Shown here one piece after another: positions 1 to 7,126 of a stretch of 64,000 nt of DNA. Position numbers and translations under genes: made by a program. Source of the DNA: Streptomyces sp. Root431 (lineage in GTDB: Bacteria > Actinomycetota > Actinomycetes > Streptomycetales > Streptomycetaceae); contig NZ_LMEI01000009.1 in NCBI RefSeq assembly GCF_001426585.1, positions 861,628-925,627 of the forward strand, given 5' to 3'. The number at the start of each line of letters is the position of its first letter. Position 1 is the stretch's first letter. The notes under the pieces were generated by a model. The model had not been told where the DNA came from. It saw only the letters and a list, made by a program, of their open reading frames with translations, and did not search any database.

Positions 1-269
1 GCGTTCCACTCCCGGATCCGCGGCTCGCCGACGAGCTGGGCGCGCGCGTACGGATCGGCGTGGAGGATCCGTAAGAGCGTCCGGCGGTCGCGGGCCTCGC
101 AGACGAGGAGCTCTCCCGCGCCGTCCCGCCACGGGCCGCCCACGAGGAGGATTCCGCGCGCGGCCATGCTCTTCCAGTACGTCCGGTGCGCCTCGCCGAA
201 ACTCGACCGGTCCGTCTCACTTCCACGGAAAACGAGTTCGACCACGAAAGGCACGCGCAACTCCCCCAT
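1..269 (-). CDS. YciI-like (YCII-related) domain protein, truncated by window edge
   Basis: The leftward frame starts at ATG 269-267 and runs off the left edge, so only about 89 N-terminal residues are visible. It begins MGELRVPFVVELVF, then has FGEAHRTYWKSMAARG and GILLVGGPWRDGAGELLV. This is the layout of the YCII-related fold (ferredoxin-like; substrate and reaction usually unknown). The closely following RRTLLRILHADPYARAQLV resembles the usual helix in which YCII proteins list the 'DP' segment. The start lies 3 bp after the stop of the upstream transporter gene, so the two are probably cotranscribed. The function cannot be stated beyond the family, and the C-terminus is unseen. Confidence 0.7.
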   Translation of the reverse strand, partial: MGELRVPFVVELVFRGSETDRSSFGEAHRTYWKSMAARGILLVGGPWRDGAGELLVCEARDRRTLLRILHADPYARAQLVGEPRIREWN

Positions 270-272
270 ACA

Positions 273-1202
273 TCACGACGTTTCCGTTTTCGACGCTACC
301 ACCGGCCCACCGGCCGGTGAATGAACGGCATGTTGCGGGCGGCGGCGGAGCAGACCGGTGGCGGCGAGCACCGCGACCGCCCCGAGCCACACCGTCCAGC
401 CGAGCGGCTCGTGCAGCACCACGGCGCCCAGGACGACGGCCACGGCGGTCATCAGGTACGTGACGGTGGAGGCCACCGCGGGCCCGTCCTCGATGATCAG
501 CTCGAAGTTGAGGAGGGCGGCGAATCCGGTGCAGACCACGCCCAGGACGAGCACGGAGATCACCGAGTCGGCGCGCCAGGTAACGGCCTGAAGGCCCAGG
601 AACGGGAAGGCCGCGAGCAGCAGGACGGTGGCCGCGCCCAGCTGTCCGCCGGCCAGCATGAGCGGGGGAACGCCCCTGCCCACGAGGAACTTGCCCATGT
701 ACGCGAAACTGGCGCCGAAGCTGACCGAGCCGAGGACGAAGCAGAGGATGCTCCAACCCGTCCCGGTTGAGGCCGAGTTCCACGGCGACGCGATGAGCGC
801 CGTGCCCCCGAGGCCGAGGAGCACGCCGCCCGCCCGGACGCCGGAGACCCGCTTCTCCTGACCGAGCAGCAGGGCCGCCGCCAGGGTCCAGATCGGCGCG
901 CTGCCGTTGACCACGGCGGCCACGCTGCTGGAGCCGGCGATCTCCCCTTCGGCGTACAGGGTCCACGGCACGGCGTTGCCGAGCAGCGCGGCGACGGTCA
1001 AATGCCCCCATATCGCTGGCTCCTTGGGGAGCCTGAGCCCCTTGGCGTATCCCAGGGAGAGGATCACGACGGCCCCGAGCGCGAGCCGGATCAGGACCAT
1101 CTGCACGGGGGAGAATCCGTACCCCGCGATCTTGATCCAGAGGAAGACGGAGCCCCAGACGAGGCTCAGCGCGGCCAGCCGCGCGGCGGCGGCTCTGGAC
1201 AT
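273..1202 (-). CDS. EamA/DMT-family transporter
   Basis: A 309-residue integral membrane protein of the drug/metabolite transporter superfamily with about ten hydrophobic helices. Typical EamA marks are LSLVWGSVFLWIKIA in helix 1, NAVPWTLYAEGEI, SAPIWTLAAALLLG and the second-half LMTAVAVVLGAVVLHEPLG. The substrate (metabolite or drug export) cannot be read from sequence. The start is ambiguous: ATG codons at 1202, 1223 and 1244 lie in consecutive 21-bp repeats, each preceded by the same GCGGGAAC ribosome-binding-like stretch. Using 1244 would add 14 residues of M(S/P)RAGT(A/T) repeat. I chose 1202 because it gives the usual short tail before helix 1. It lies downstream of LysR and is probably cotranscribed with the YCII gene. 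Confidence 0.88.
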   Translation of the reverse strand: MSRAAAARLAALSLVWGSVFLWIKIAGYGFSPVQMVLIRLALGAVVILSLGYAKGLRLPKEPAIWGHLTVAALLGNAVPWTLYAEGEIAGSSSVAAVVNGSAPIWTLAAALLLGQEKRVSGVRAGGVLLGLGGTALIASPWNSASTGTGWSILCFVLGSVSFGASFAYMGKFLVGRGVPPLMLAGGQLGAATVLLLAAFPFLGLQAVTWRADSVISVLVLGVVCTGFAALLNFELIIEDGPAVASTVTYLMTAVAVVLGAVVLHEPLGWTVWLGAVAVLAATGLLRRRPQHAVHSPAGGPVVASKTETS

Positions 1203-1282
1203 GGTTGTTCCCGCTCTGGACATGGCTGTTCCCGCTCTGGGCATGGCTGTTCCCGCTCTGGATGGGCGTGTTCCCGCTCTGA
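1192..1282 (-). repeat. 21-bp tandem repeat spanning the transporter start codons
   Basis: Four full 21-bp units plus a partial one recur at 1192, 1213, 1234, 1255 and 1276 (anchor GCTCTGG on the + strand). Read leftward, each unit carries CAGAGCGGGAACA followed by CCATG or a variant. Three units therefore each provide an SD-like sequence and an in-frame ATG; in the fourth the ATG has become ATC. The unit is exactly seven codons, so changes in copy number keep frame and only lengthen the N-terminus. Confidence 0.95.
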
Positions 1283-1419
1283 ATGAGGGGCTCGCGGAGC
1301 TCTCTTGAAAGGGTGAGGAGCTCTCCGCCGTACGGGAACGAGCCTCGCTCCCGCGTCCGGGCGGGGTCCAGCAACGTCCGGTGGACGGTACCGTCCACGA
1401 ACCATGGCGGGTCGGCGGC

Positions 1420-2352
1420 TCAGCCCGCGACGGCCGCCCTGGCCACCGTGCGCAGCGCGTCCAAGACGGCGGCGATCTCGGGCGAGGTCTGGCTGCCCTC
1501 CCGTACGGCCGCGAAGACCGTGCGCGACGGCGCCCCCTCGCTGAACGCGCGCACCGTCACCTCGGGCCGGGGCGCCGGCCTGGCCGTCCGGGGCACCAAC
1601 GCGACGCCGAGTCCGAGCCGGACCGCCGCGAGCGTGGCGTCCCAGTCGCCGATGGCGTGCGAGGCCCGCGGGGTGAACCCGGCCGCCGCGCAGGCGGCGA
1701 CGCCGATGTCGTGGCACATCCCGGTCGTGGCGAAGATCCACGTCTCCTGGGCGAGGTCGGCGAGGACGAGGCGGGGGCTGTCGAGGAGCGGGTGCCCGTC
1801 GGGCAGGGCGATGTCGAAGGGGTCCTCGCAGAGCGCGACCCGGTGGAAGCGTGCGTCGAGACGGCCGTCCTCGCCTGCCGGGCCCGGGTGCAGCGCGGTG
1901 TCGGCGGAGATGACGACGTCGGTCTGCCCGCGGTGCAGGAGGGCGAAGCTCTCCGGCGGGTCGACCTCGGCGAGGGAGGTGCGCAGCAGCGGCCGGGTCT
2001 CCCGCAGCCGGGCCACGGCGGGCAGGATCAGCGCCGAGAGGGTGGTGGAGAAGCCGGCCACCGCCACGTCGCCGCGCTCGCCGCTCCGGTGCGCGGCGAG
2101 CTCCGCGCGCATCCGCTCGACCTGGGTGAAGACGGCGTCGGCGTGCCGGAGGACGATCCGCGCTTCGCCGGTGAGCCGGAGTCTGCGCCCGGACGGTTCG
2201 GTGAGGGGGACTCCCAAATCCCGGGCCAGGGCGCTGATCTGCTGCGAGACGGCCTGCGGGGTGAGGTGGAGGGCCTGGGCGGCCGCGCTGACCGTGCCGC
2301 GTTCGCTGAGCTCCCTCAGCACCCGCAGCTTGCGCAGATCCGGATCGGCCAC
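1420..2352 (-). CDS. LysR-family transcriptional regulator
   Basis: A 310-residue LysR-type regulator. The N-terminal winged helix-turn-helix covers about residues 5-65 (LRVLRELSERGTVSAAAQALHLTPQAVSQQISALARDLG), followed by a periplasmic-binding-protein-like effector domain (residues about 90-305). The HTH helix 3 is the canonical AQALHLTPQAVSQQIS. Its start lies 25 bp after the stop of the LLM oxidoreductase gene on the same strand, so it may be cotranscribed with it. LysR proteins usually control a neighbouring gene; here that could be the oxidoreductase upstream or the EamA transporter downstream (175-bp gap). The effector is unknown. Confidence 0.92.
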   Translation of the reverse strand: MADPDLRKLRVLRELSERGTVSAAAQALHLTPQAVSQQISALARDLGVPLTEPSGRRLRLTGEARIVLRHADAVFTQVERMRAELAAHRSGERGDVAVAGFSTTLSALILPAVARLRETRPLLRTSLAEVDPPESFALLHRGQTDVVISADTALHPGPAGEDGRLDARFHRVALCEDPFDIALPDGHPLLDSPRLVLADLAQETWIFATTGMCHDIGVAACAAAGFTPRASHAIGDWDATLAAVRLGLGVALVPRTARPAPRPEVTVRAFSEGAPSRTVFAAVREGSQTSPEIAAVLDALRTVARAAVAG

Positions 2353-2377
2353 GTCCCGCTCCCCTCCCCCTTCGCGG

Positions 2378-3295
2378 TCATCGTACGCAGCCGGCCTCCA
2401 CGTCGATGACCTCCTTCACCAGCGCCTCCAGCACGTCGAGGTCCCGCGCGGTGCGCCCGTCCTCCCGCCGCTCGCCCGGGTAGGTGGGGTCGAGGACGAC
2501 GGCCCGCGCGCCCAGGTCCTGGAGCAGCCCGAGGTCGTCCGCGATCTGCTCCCGCGTGCCCTCTCCGAGGAGGCGGCCGGGGCCCAACGGTCCTTCCGTG
2601 ACCCGGAGTTTGATCCGGGGGCAGAGGTCGGGGACGGACAGCTCCTCTTCCTCGGCGACCTGGTGGAGCGCGGGCAGGCCGACGCCGAGGAGCCAGTCGC
2701 CGGAGACGGAGGTCGGGTGCCAGGCGTCGCCTAGGCGGACGGCCCGGCGGAGCGCGCGGCGGCTGTGCCCGCCGACCCAGACGGGCGGTCCGGGGCGCTG
2801 GACGGGCAGGGGCCCGGTGTGGACCTCGCGGAAGGAGACGTGGGCGCCCTCGAAGGAGGCGACCTCGTCGGCCCAGCAGGCCTTGATGGCCGCGAGGTAC
2901 TCGTCGCTGATCGCTCCGCGCTCGCGGTACGGGACGTCGAGGACGGCGAACTCCCGGGCGGCCCAGCCCGCCGCCGCGCCGAAGACCAGCCGGCCGTTGC
3001 TGAACCGGTCGATGTTGGCGGCGACGCGGGCGGTGTGCACGGGGTGCCGGTACGGGAGGATCGTCACGGTCGTGCCGAGCCCCACGGTCCTGGTGATCCC
3101 GGCGAGCCAGGCGAGGGTCGCGAAGGGGTCGTAGAACGGGGCGGGGAAGAGGTTCTGCACGTCGGGCGTGAGCGCCACGTGGTCGGAGACCATGGCGTAG
3201 TGGAAGCCCAGCGCCTCGACCCGCAGCGCCCAGTCGGCGAGGGCGTCGGGGGTGGCCTCGGGCCCGTAGTTGGGCAGATTGACGCCGAATTCCAC
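2378..3295 (-). CDS. LLM-class flavin-dependent oxidoreductase (luciferase-like)
   Basis: A 305-residue TIM-barrel flavoprotein of the bacterial luciferase / F420 oxidoreductase superfamily. Family marks are MEFGVNLPNYG at the N-terminus, HYAMVSDHV, DPFATLAWLAGITRTVGLGTTVTILPYRHPV, the FSNGRLVFGAAAGWAAREF phosphate-binding region, and PPVWVGGHSRRALRRA. It probably oxidises a small organic substrate using FMN or F420; neither cofactor nor substrate can be fixed from sequence, though actinomycete members often use F420. The GTG start at 3295-3293 has a good ribosome-binding site, GGGAGGAAC. It is the first gene of a leftward group leading into LysR. Confidence 0.9.
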   Translation of the reverse strand: MEFGVNLPNYGPEATPDALADWALRVEALGFHYAMVSDHVALTPDVQNLFPAPFYDPFATLAWLAGITRTVGLGTTVTILPYRHPVHTARVAANIDRFSNGRLVFGAAAGWAAREFAVLDVPYRERGAISDEYLAAIKACWADEVASFEGAHVSFREVHTGPLPVQRPGPPVWVGGHSRRALRRAVRLGDAWHPTSVSGDWLLGVGLPALHQVAEEEELSVPDLCPRIKLRVTEGPLGPGRLLGEGTREQIADDLGLLQDLGARAVVLDPTYPGERREDGRTARDLDVLEALVKEVIDVEAGCVR

Positions 3296-3404
3296 GGGGT
3301 GTTCCTCCCGGCCGTCCGGTGCTGGTCCGTGGCGTACGGAGCAGTCCTCGGGACCTTACGGCCGGGATCCCGCCCTCACGGCCCACACCGCCTTGGAGGG
3401 TTCG

Positions 3405-3444
3405 GGGTTCCGTAGCGCCGCGACGCCCCGGCGCTACGGAACCC
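3405..3444 (-). terminator. Strong hairpin terminator of the secreted-protein operon
   Basis: A perfect 15-bp inverted repeat (GGGTTCCGTAGCGCC at 3405-3419 and its complement at 3430-3444, 10-nt loop) begins 9 bp past the stop of the 465-residue secreted protein. There is no clear U-tract, which is common for Streptomyces terminators. Confidence 0.8.
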
Positions 3445-3453
3445 GTCACGGGG

Positions 3454-4851
3454 TCAGTTCAGCGACATGCTCCGGTGCACGGACCGCGCGGTGGTGGCCG
3501 TCGGTGCGGAGGTCTTCAGGAGGCCCTTGTCGCTGGTGCTCGCGGGCGCGTCCGCGCCCACCGGCGTGGTGGTCATGGGCCGGGCGGCGGCACAACGCTG
3601 CTTCTCCGCCTCGGACATGGGCCCGGTGCGCTGGAGCAGCCGGTCGGGGACTGCCCGGGAGGGGGCGTCGATCACGGCGTGCATCCGGTAGTCGTCCTTC
3701 TTGCTGACGAACCAGCCCTCGACCCGCTCGCGGCTCGGCTGGAGCTCGACCCAACTGACCTCGCCGGGCTGGATCCGCTCCACGACGGTCCGCTCGTCAC
3801 TGCTGAACCACTGCCAGGGCCGCTGCCAGCCCCGCTCGTAGGCGAGGGCGAACTGGGTGGCCATGGGCCGCTCCTTGATCCGCTTCTCGTCCTCCGCCCG
3901 CACCCCGGAAGTGGGCAGCTTGGCCACCTCGTTGAGCGGGAGGTTCGCGGCGGCGTACGTCTGGGCGATGCTGTCGTGGCCACGCTCGGAGTAGGAGAGC
4001 AGCCGGGAGTGCTCCAGCGTGTTGCGGGTGCAGTTGATGTACGCCTCGCCGACGACCCGTGCCCGGTCGTAGTACCGGAAGGACATGCGGGTGTCCGGCC
4101 GGAAGGTGCAGGAGTTCTCCCCGTTGCAGGCGGCCGCCGCGTTGTGGAGGGTGCTCTCCCGGTCGTTGCCCTTGTACGCCTCCGAGGTGCCGAGCGCCGT
4201 CTTGTCGACGGTCTTGTCGAGGGCCGGCGGCACCTCGACCGCCCGAATGCGGGCGATCATCGGTGAACAGGTCACGTGTGTACGGGAGTCGGTGACCCGG
4301 CTGGTGAAGGTGAGCAGCGGCTCGTTCTCCCCGGCGGTGAACTCGTAGCTGCGGCCGGTCCACTGGCCGGTCCCGGGCGTGCCCTTCGTACGGTCGGGGT
4401 CCCCGGCGGTGGTGACCTCGCGGACGGAGCCGCCGGAGCCGGTGACCGCGTACGGCTGGCCGTTGACGACCTGTTCGCCGGTGCACTCCTTGGAGACGGC
4501 GGGGCTGTCCTCGTAGGTGACGGTGACCTTGGCCCCCGCACGGACTCCGCGCAGCCGCTGCTGGAGGGTGTTGCCGTCCTTCTGGAGGGCGACGCCGTGG
4601 GATCCGTCGGTTCGGCCCGAAGCGGTGGGCGAGTAACGCTGGTTGAGGCCGGTCCAGAAGTCGATGCCGACGGTGGTGGGGCCGTCGCCCCGCATGACGG
4701 GGTCGGCGAAGTCGCCGTTGAGGACGGAGACGGCCTGCTCGGAGGGGGCGGCCTGCGCGGCGGGGACGGCCGCGGAGGACGGGGAGGCGACAGGGAGCAG
4801 CAGTCCGGCGGCACCGAGCACGGCGAACGCGGACGACAGTGAGCGGTTCAT
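3454..4851 (-). CDS. Secreted two-module protein: NGDF-type beta-sandwich plus cysteine module shared with neighbour
   Basis: A 465-residue protein with a Sec signal peptide (residues 1 to about 34, ending SSAAVPAAQAA). Residues 42-205 have the look of a galactose-binding-like or DUF642-type beta-sandwich: VLNGDFADP, DFWTGLNQRYSP, GSHGVALQ, NTLQQRLRGVRAG, SYEFTAGENEPLLTFTSR. Residues 242-420 form a second module with Cys242, Cys248, Cys274 and Cys420, rich in Trp and Tyr and containing IQPGEVSWVEL. That module matches the adjacent upstream protein: the CTF-to-C spacing is 26 residues in both, and both have a D(A/S)PS segment near the end. The start follows that gene by 20 bp with SD GGAGGAG, so both lie in one operon. 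The function is unknown; carbohydrate or envelope binding is an inference. Confidence 0.82.
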   Translation of the reverse strand: MNRSLSSAFAVLGAAGLLLPVASPSSAAVPAAQAAPSEQAVSVLNGDFADPVMRGDGPTTVGIDFWTGLNQRYSPTASGRTDGSHGVALQKDGNTLQQRLRGVRAGAKVTVTYEDSPAVSKECTGEQVVNGQPYAVTGSGGSVREVTTAGDPDRTKGTPGTGQWTGRSYEFTAGENEPLLTFTSRVTDSRTHVTCSPMIARIRAVEVPPALDKTVDKTALGTSEAYKGNDRESTLHNAAAACNGENSCTFRPDTRMSFRYYDRARVVGEAYINCTRNTLEHSRLLSYSERGHDSIAQTYAAANLPLNEVAKLPTSGVRAEDEKRIKERPMATQFALAYERGWQRPWQWFSSDERTVVERIQPGEVSWVELQPSRERVEGWFVSKKDDYRMHAVIDAPSRAVPDRLLQRTGPMSEAEKQRCAAARPMTTTPVGADAPASTSDKGLLKTSAPTATTARSVHRSMSLN

Positions 4852-4871
4852 GGCGGGGAACTCCTCCGGAT

Positions 4872-5900
4872 TCAGGAACCGTGGGACGACAAGACGACTT
4901 CGCGCTTCGGCTCGGCACCCGGCGGGACCGCCCGGGCGGCCGGCACCTCACGCACCTCACGCACCTCACGCACCTCGCGTACGGAGCCCACGGAGCCCAC
5001 GGAGCCCACGGAGCCCACGGAGCGCAGCCCGCCGGGCGGCGGGGAGGTGTTGTCGCCGTCGCCCGCGGTGTCACCCGCCGGGCGCTTGCGGCCGCAGAGC
5101 TTGTCGGGGACGGCGTACGTCTGGGCGACGAACGTGCTGCTGTTGACCATGGAGGGGCTGTCCACGCTCACGTTGAGGATCTTCCGCCCGGTGTCCGTGA
5201 CGAGGTCGCCGACCACGCGCCGCATGGAGGCGCTGGCGCCGAAGACGAGCATGTCGTACGGCTTGACGGTGGTCTTGTAGACCGTCGCCTCGGTGTTCTC
5301 GGTCGTCCAGGACTTGGAGTAGGTGGCCTTGAAGGCCGCCTCGAAGGCGAGCTTCGCGCTCAGCGAGCCGGCCACCTTGCCGCCGCCCGCGACGGTGGTC
5401 TTGGTGCCGTTCGTCGAGGTCGGACCGTCCTTGAGGTTGGGCGTCTTGTTCTCGCTGGTGATGTCGTTGGAGAGGTTGGTGGTGACCTCGCCGGATGCGG
5501 CGACCGTGCCCTCTGCGGTGATCTTGCCGGAGATCTCGCCGCCGATGTTGTCGGTGCTGCTGGTCCGCAGGGTGACCGTGCGGTCGACGCCCATGTCGCT
5601 CGTGGTGCAGTTGACGACCGCGTTGCCGAGCGACTTGACGGCGGTGGCGTACTCGCGGTCGCGCTTGGGGTCGATCGTGAACGAGCAGGCCGCGCGCTTC
5701 GTCCCGCAGTACTCCAGGACGTCGGCGATCCTCGCCTGCCGGCCGTCGGCGGTGACGGCTCGGGCGACGGGAGGGGTCGGGATCTCGCCGGGCGCCTCCT
5801 CGGCGACGGCGGGCGGGGCGAGGAGCGCGAGGGGCGCGGTGAGTCCGAGCCCGAGGGCGAGGGCGGACAGGCGGGCGGCGCGGGGACGGCGCGGAGACAT
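4872..5900 (-). CDS. Secreted cysteine-module protein with beta-rich repeat region and degenerate C-tail
   Basis: A 342-residue protein with a signal peptide (residues 1 to about 34, ending APPAVAEEA). Residues 65-269 form the module shared with the downstream protein (Cys65, Cys72, Cys98, Cys269). Between Cys98 and residue 220 is a long stretch alternating polar and small hydrophobic residues, rich in Ser, Thr and Gly (GKITAEGTVAASGEVTTNLS and similar), then FKATYSKSWTTENTE. This pattern recalls the insertion region of aerolysin / ETX-MTX2 beta-pore-forming proteins, but that is only a resemblance by eye. The C-terminal 50 residues are low complexity: SVG repeats, REV repeats and a charged tail. 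It is probably cotranscribed with both neighbours. No enzyme motif is visible. Confidence 0.8.
   Translation of the reverse strand: MSPRRPRAARLSALALGLGLTAPLALLAPPAVAEEAPGEIPTPPVARAVTADGRQARIADVLEYCGTKRAACSFTIDPKRDREYATAVKSLGNAVVNCTTSDMGVDRTVTLRTSSTDNIGGEISGKITAEGTVAASGEVTTNLSNDITSENKTPNLKDGPTSTNGTKTTVAGGGKVAGSLSAKLAFEAAFKATYSKSWTTENTEATVYKTTVKPYDMLVFGASASMRRVVGDLVTDTGRKILNVSVDSPSMVNSSTFVAQTYAVPDKLCGRKRPAGDTAGDGDNTSPPPGGLRSVGSVGSVGSVGSVREVREVREVREVPAARAVPPGAEPKREVVLSSHGS
4944..5025 (-). repeat. Two adjacent 9-bp tandem repeat arrays in the C-terminal coding region
   Basis: On the + strand, CACCTCACG occurs four times (4944-4979, last copy CACCTCGCG) and ACGGAGCCC five times (4981-5025, last copy diverged). 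In the leftward frame these encode a run of Ser-Val-Gly followed by a run of Arg-Glu-Val. Both periods are multiples of three, so copy-number change preserves the frame. Confidence 0.93.
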
Positions 5901-5962
5901 GACGAGGAACCCCTTTCGAGGGTGCTTCGAGGGGAAAGCGCGGGAGGCGGGGAGGAGAGGAG

Positions 5963-6457
5963 TCAGGAGCCGAGCAGCGAGCAGAGCTGCGAAGCCGGGA
6001 AGGGGGACTGCCCCGGATCGCTCGACCCCTGCGGGAGGGAGGCGGGGAAGGCGGCGCAGGTGGACGTGACGGCCTGCGCGGCGTTGTCGGCGGGCTCCGG
6101 CTTGTTCGTGGAGATGGTGTCGCTCATGTCCTTGAACCCGTCCTCCTCACGGCCTCCCTTGCCGGCCAGCTTCTCCATGCAGGAGCTGGATTCGGGCGGG
6201 CATTCCTTCAGGTCCTTGCCAATCTTCTCGATGTCCTTGTCGGCCTGACCGGCAGCCTCCTGGGTCTTCTTCTGCTGCTCCTTGATCTTCTTCGCCTCTT
6301 CGGCGTTGTTCTCCTTGTCCAGACAGGCCTGGTCGTCCGGCTGGCACTCGGCGCCGTACGCGACGGGGGCCAGGGTGAGGGCGAGGACGGAGGCGAGAGC
6401 GGAGGCGAGGACGGCGGCGCTCAGCGCACGGCGCGGCGAAGCCTTCGACACGGGCAT
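5963..6457 (-). CDS. Small secreted six-cysteine helical protein
   Basis: A 164-residue protein. The start is ATG 6457-6455 with SD AGGGAG; the frame stays open further upstream but has no SD there. The signal peptide covers residues 1-36 (ends LAPVAYGA). The mature part has six cysteines at 38, 45, 86, 93, 134 and 159. Two are spaced exactly C-x6-C (CQPDDQAC and CPPESSSC) and flank a highly charged helix-forming segment (residues 47-85, Lys/Glu/Gln-rich, coiled-coil-like). The C-terminus is Pro/Ser/Gly-rich. No family is recognised. It is the first gene of the leftward operon with the two larger secreted proteins, which also have C-x5/6-C pairs, and may be a disulfide-stabilised partner of them. 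Confidence 0.75.
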   Translation of the reverse strand: MPVSKASPRRALSAAVLASALASVLALTLAPVAYGAECQPDDQACLDKENNAEEAKKIKEQQKKTQEAAGQADKDIEKIGKDLKECPPESSSCMEKLAGKGGREEDGFKDMSDTISTNKPEPADNAAQAVTSTCAAFPASLPQGSSDPGQSPFPASQLCSLLGS

Positions 6458-7126
6458 GGGGAAACTCCCTTGGGGACGAGGTGAGTTGGTGCGCTCGGAA
6501 GGGGACGCCAGGGGCGGACAGGGGACTGTCCTCAAGATCACCGAGCGCCTTCCGACGCTAACCGGCGGGGCCCCGGCGCCACGACAGGACACACGGTGCG
6601 GCGCGCTCGCCCGGGCGCGCTCACCGCTTCGGCGGAGCGCACTCGACACCCCTCGGAGGGGGTGGCGGCGGGGAGTTCGCGGGCCGCCGCCGGGGCCCGC
6701 CGGTCCACCCGTTCGTAGGGAATCGGGGGCGTACGCGAGCGGGCGGGCGACCGTACGCGGCCGGGCCCCTCACTCCCCCGGCCGCCGCCGTTCGGCGGCC
6801 CGCCGGAGCGACCCGCCGGAATCCCCCAGCGGCGCGCACGGCGGGCGAATGCGCCCCCCGATCGCCGCCCCGAACGGGCGTCCGTCAGACGGGTGTTTCA
6901 GCGGATCCAACTCGCTGTGGTGATCATTTTCGGTAAGTCTGCTCATGTGCCCGACGGCCTGTCCCGGCCGTCGCACCGGCCGTGGGCGTCCCATGCCCAA
7001 GGCCCGGCACTCCGTGTTCGCATGACCCGCGCCCGGCCCCCGTACGCCTCCGCCACCCCCGCGGACGCGGACGGCACCCGCCGGACGCCGCGCTCCCGTT
7101 TGTCCCCCTCGAAGGAGAGCAGAGCC
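6458..7126. promoter_or_regulatory. 669-bp divergent intergenic region
   Basis: This gap separates the leftward secreted trio from the rightward RCC1 trio and must hold promoters for both. I see no convincing gene in it. Around 6900-6950 there is a distinctly AT-richer stretch (including GTGATCATTTTCGGTAAG), a likely promoter zone for the rightward operon. A GC-rich hairpin-forming segment lies near 6778-6806 (GGCCGCCGCCGTTCGGCGGC). No standard -35/-10 pair is clear enough to assign. Confidence 0.4.

Noticed and set aside
4872..5900. Calling the 342-residue secreted protein a pore-forming toxin
   Set aside because: The resemblance is only an alternating Ser/Thr-rich pattern seen by eye; no conserved toxin motif can be confirmed, so no such call was made.
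5963..6649. A longer 228-residue version of the small secreted protein
   Set aside because: The upstream extension lacks an SD and hides the signal peptide; ATG 6457 has SD AGGGAG directly before a normal signal sequence.
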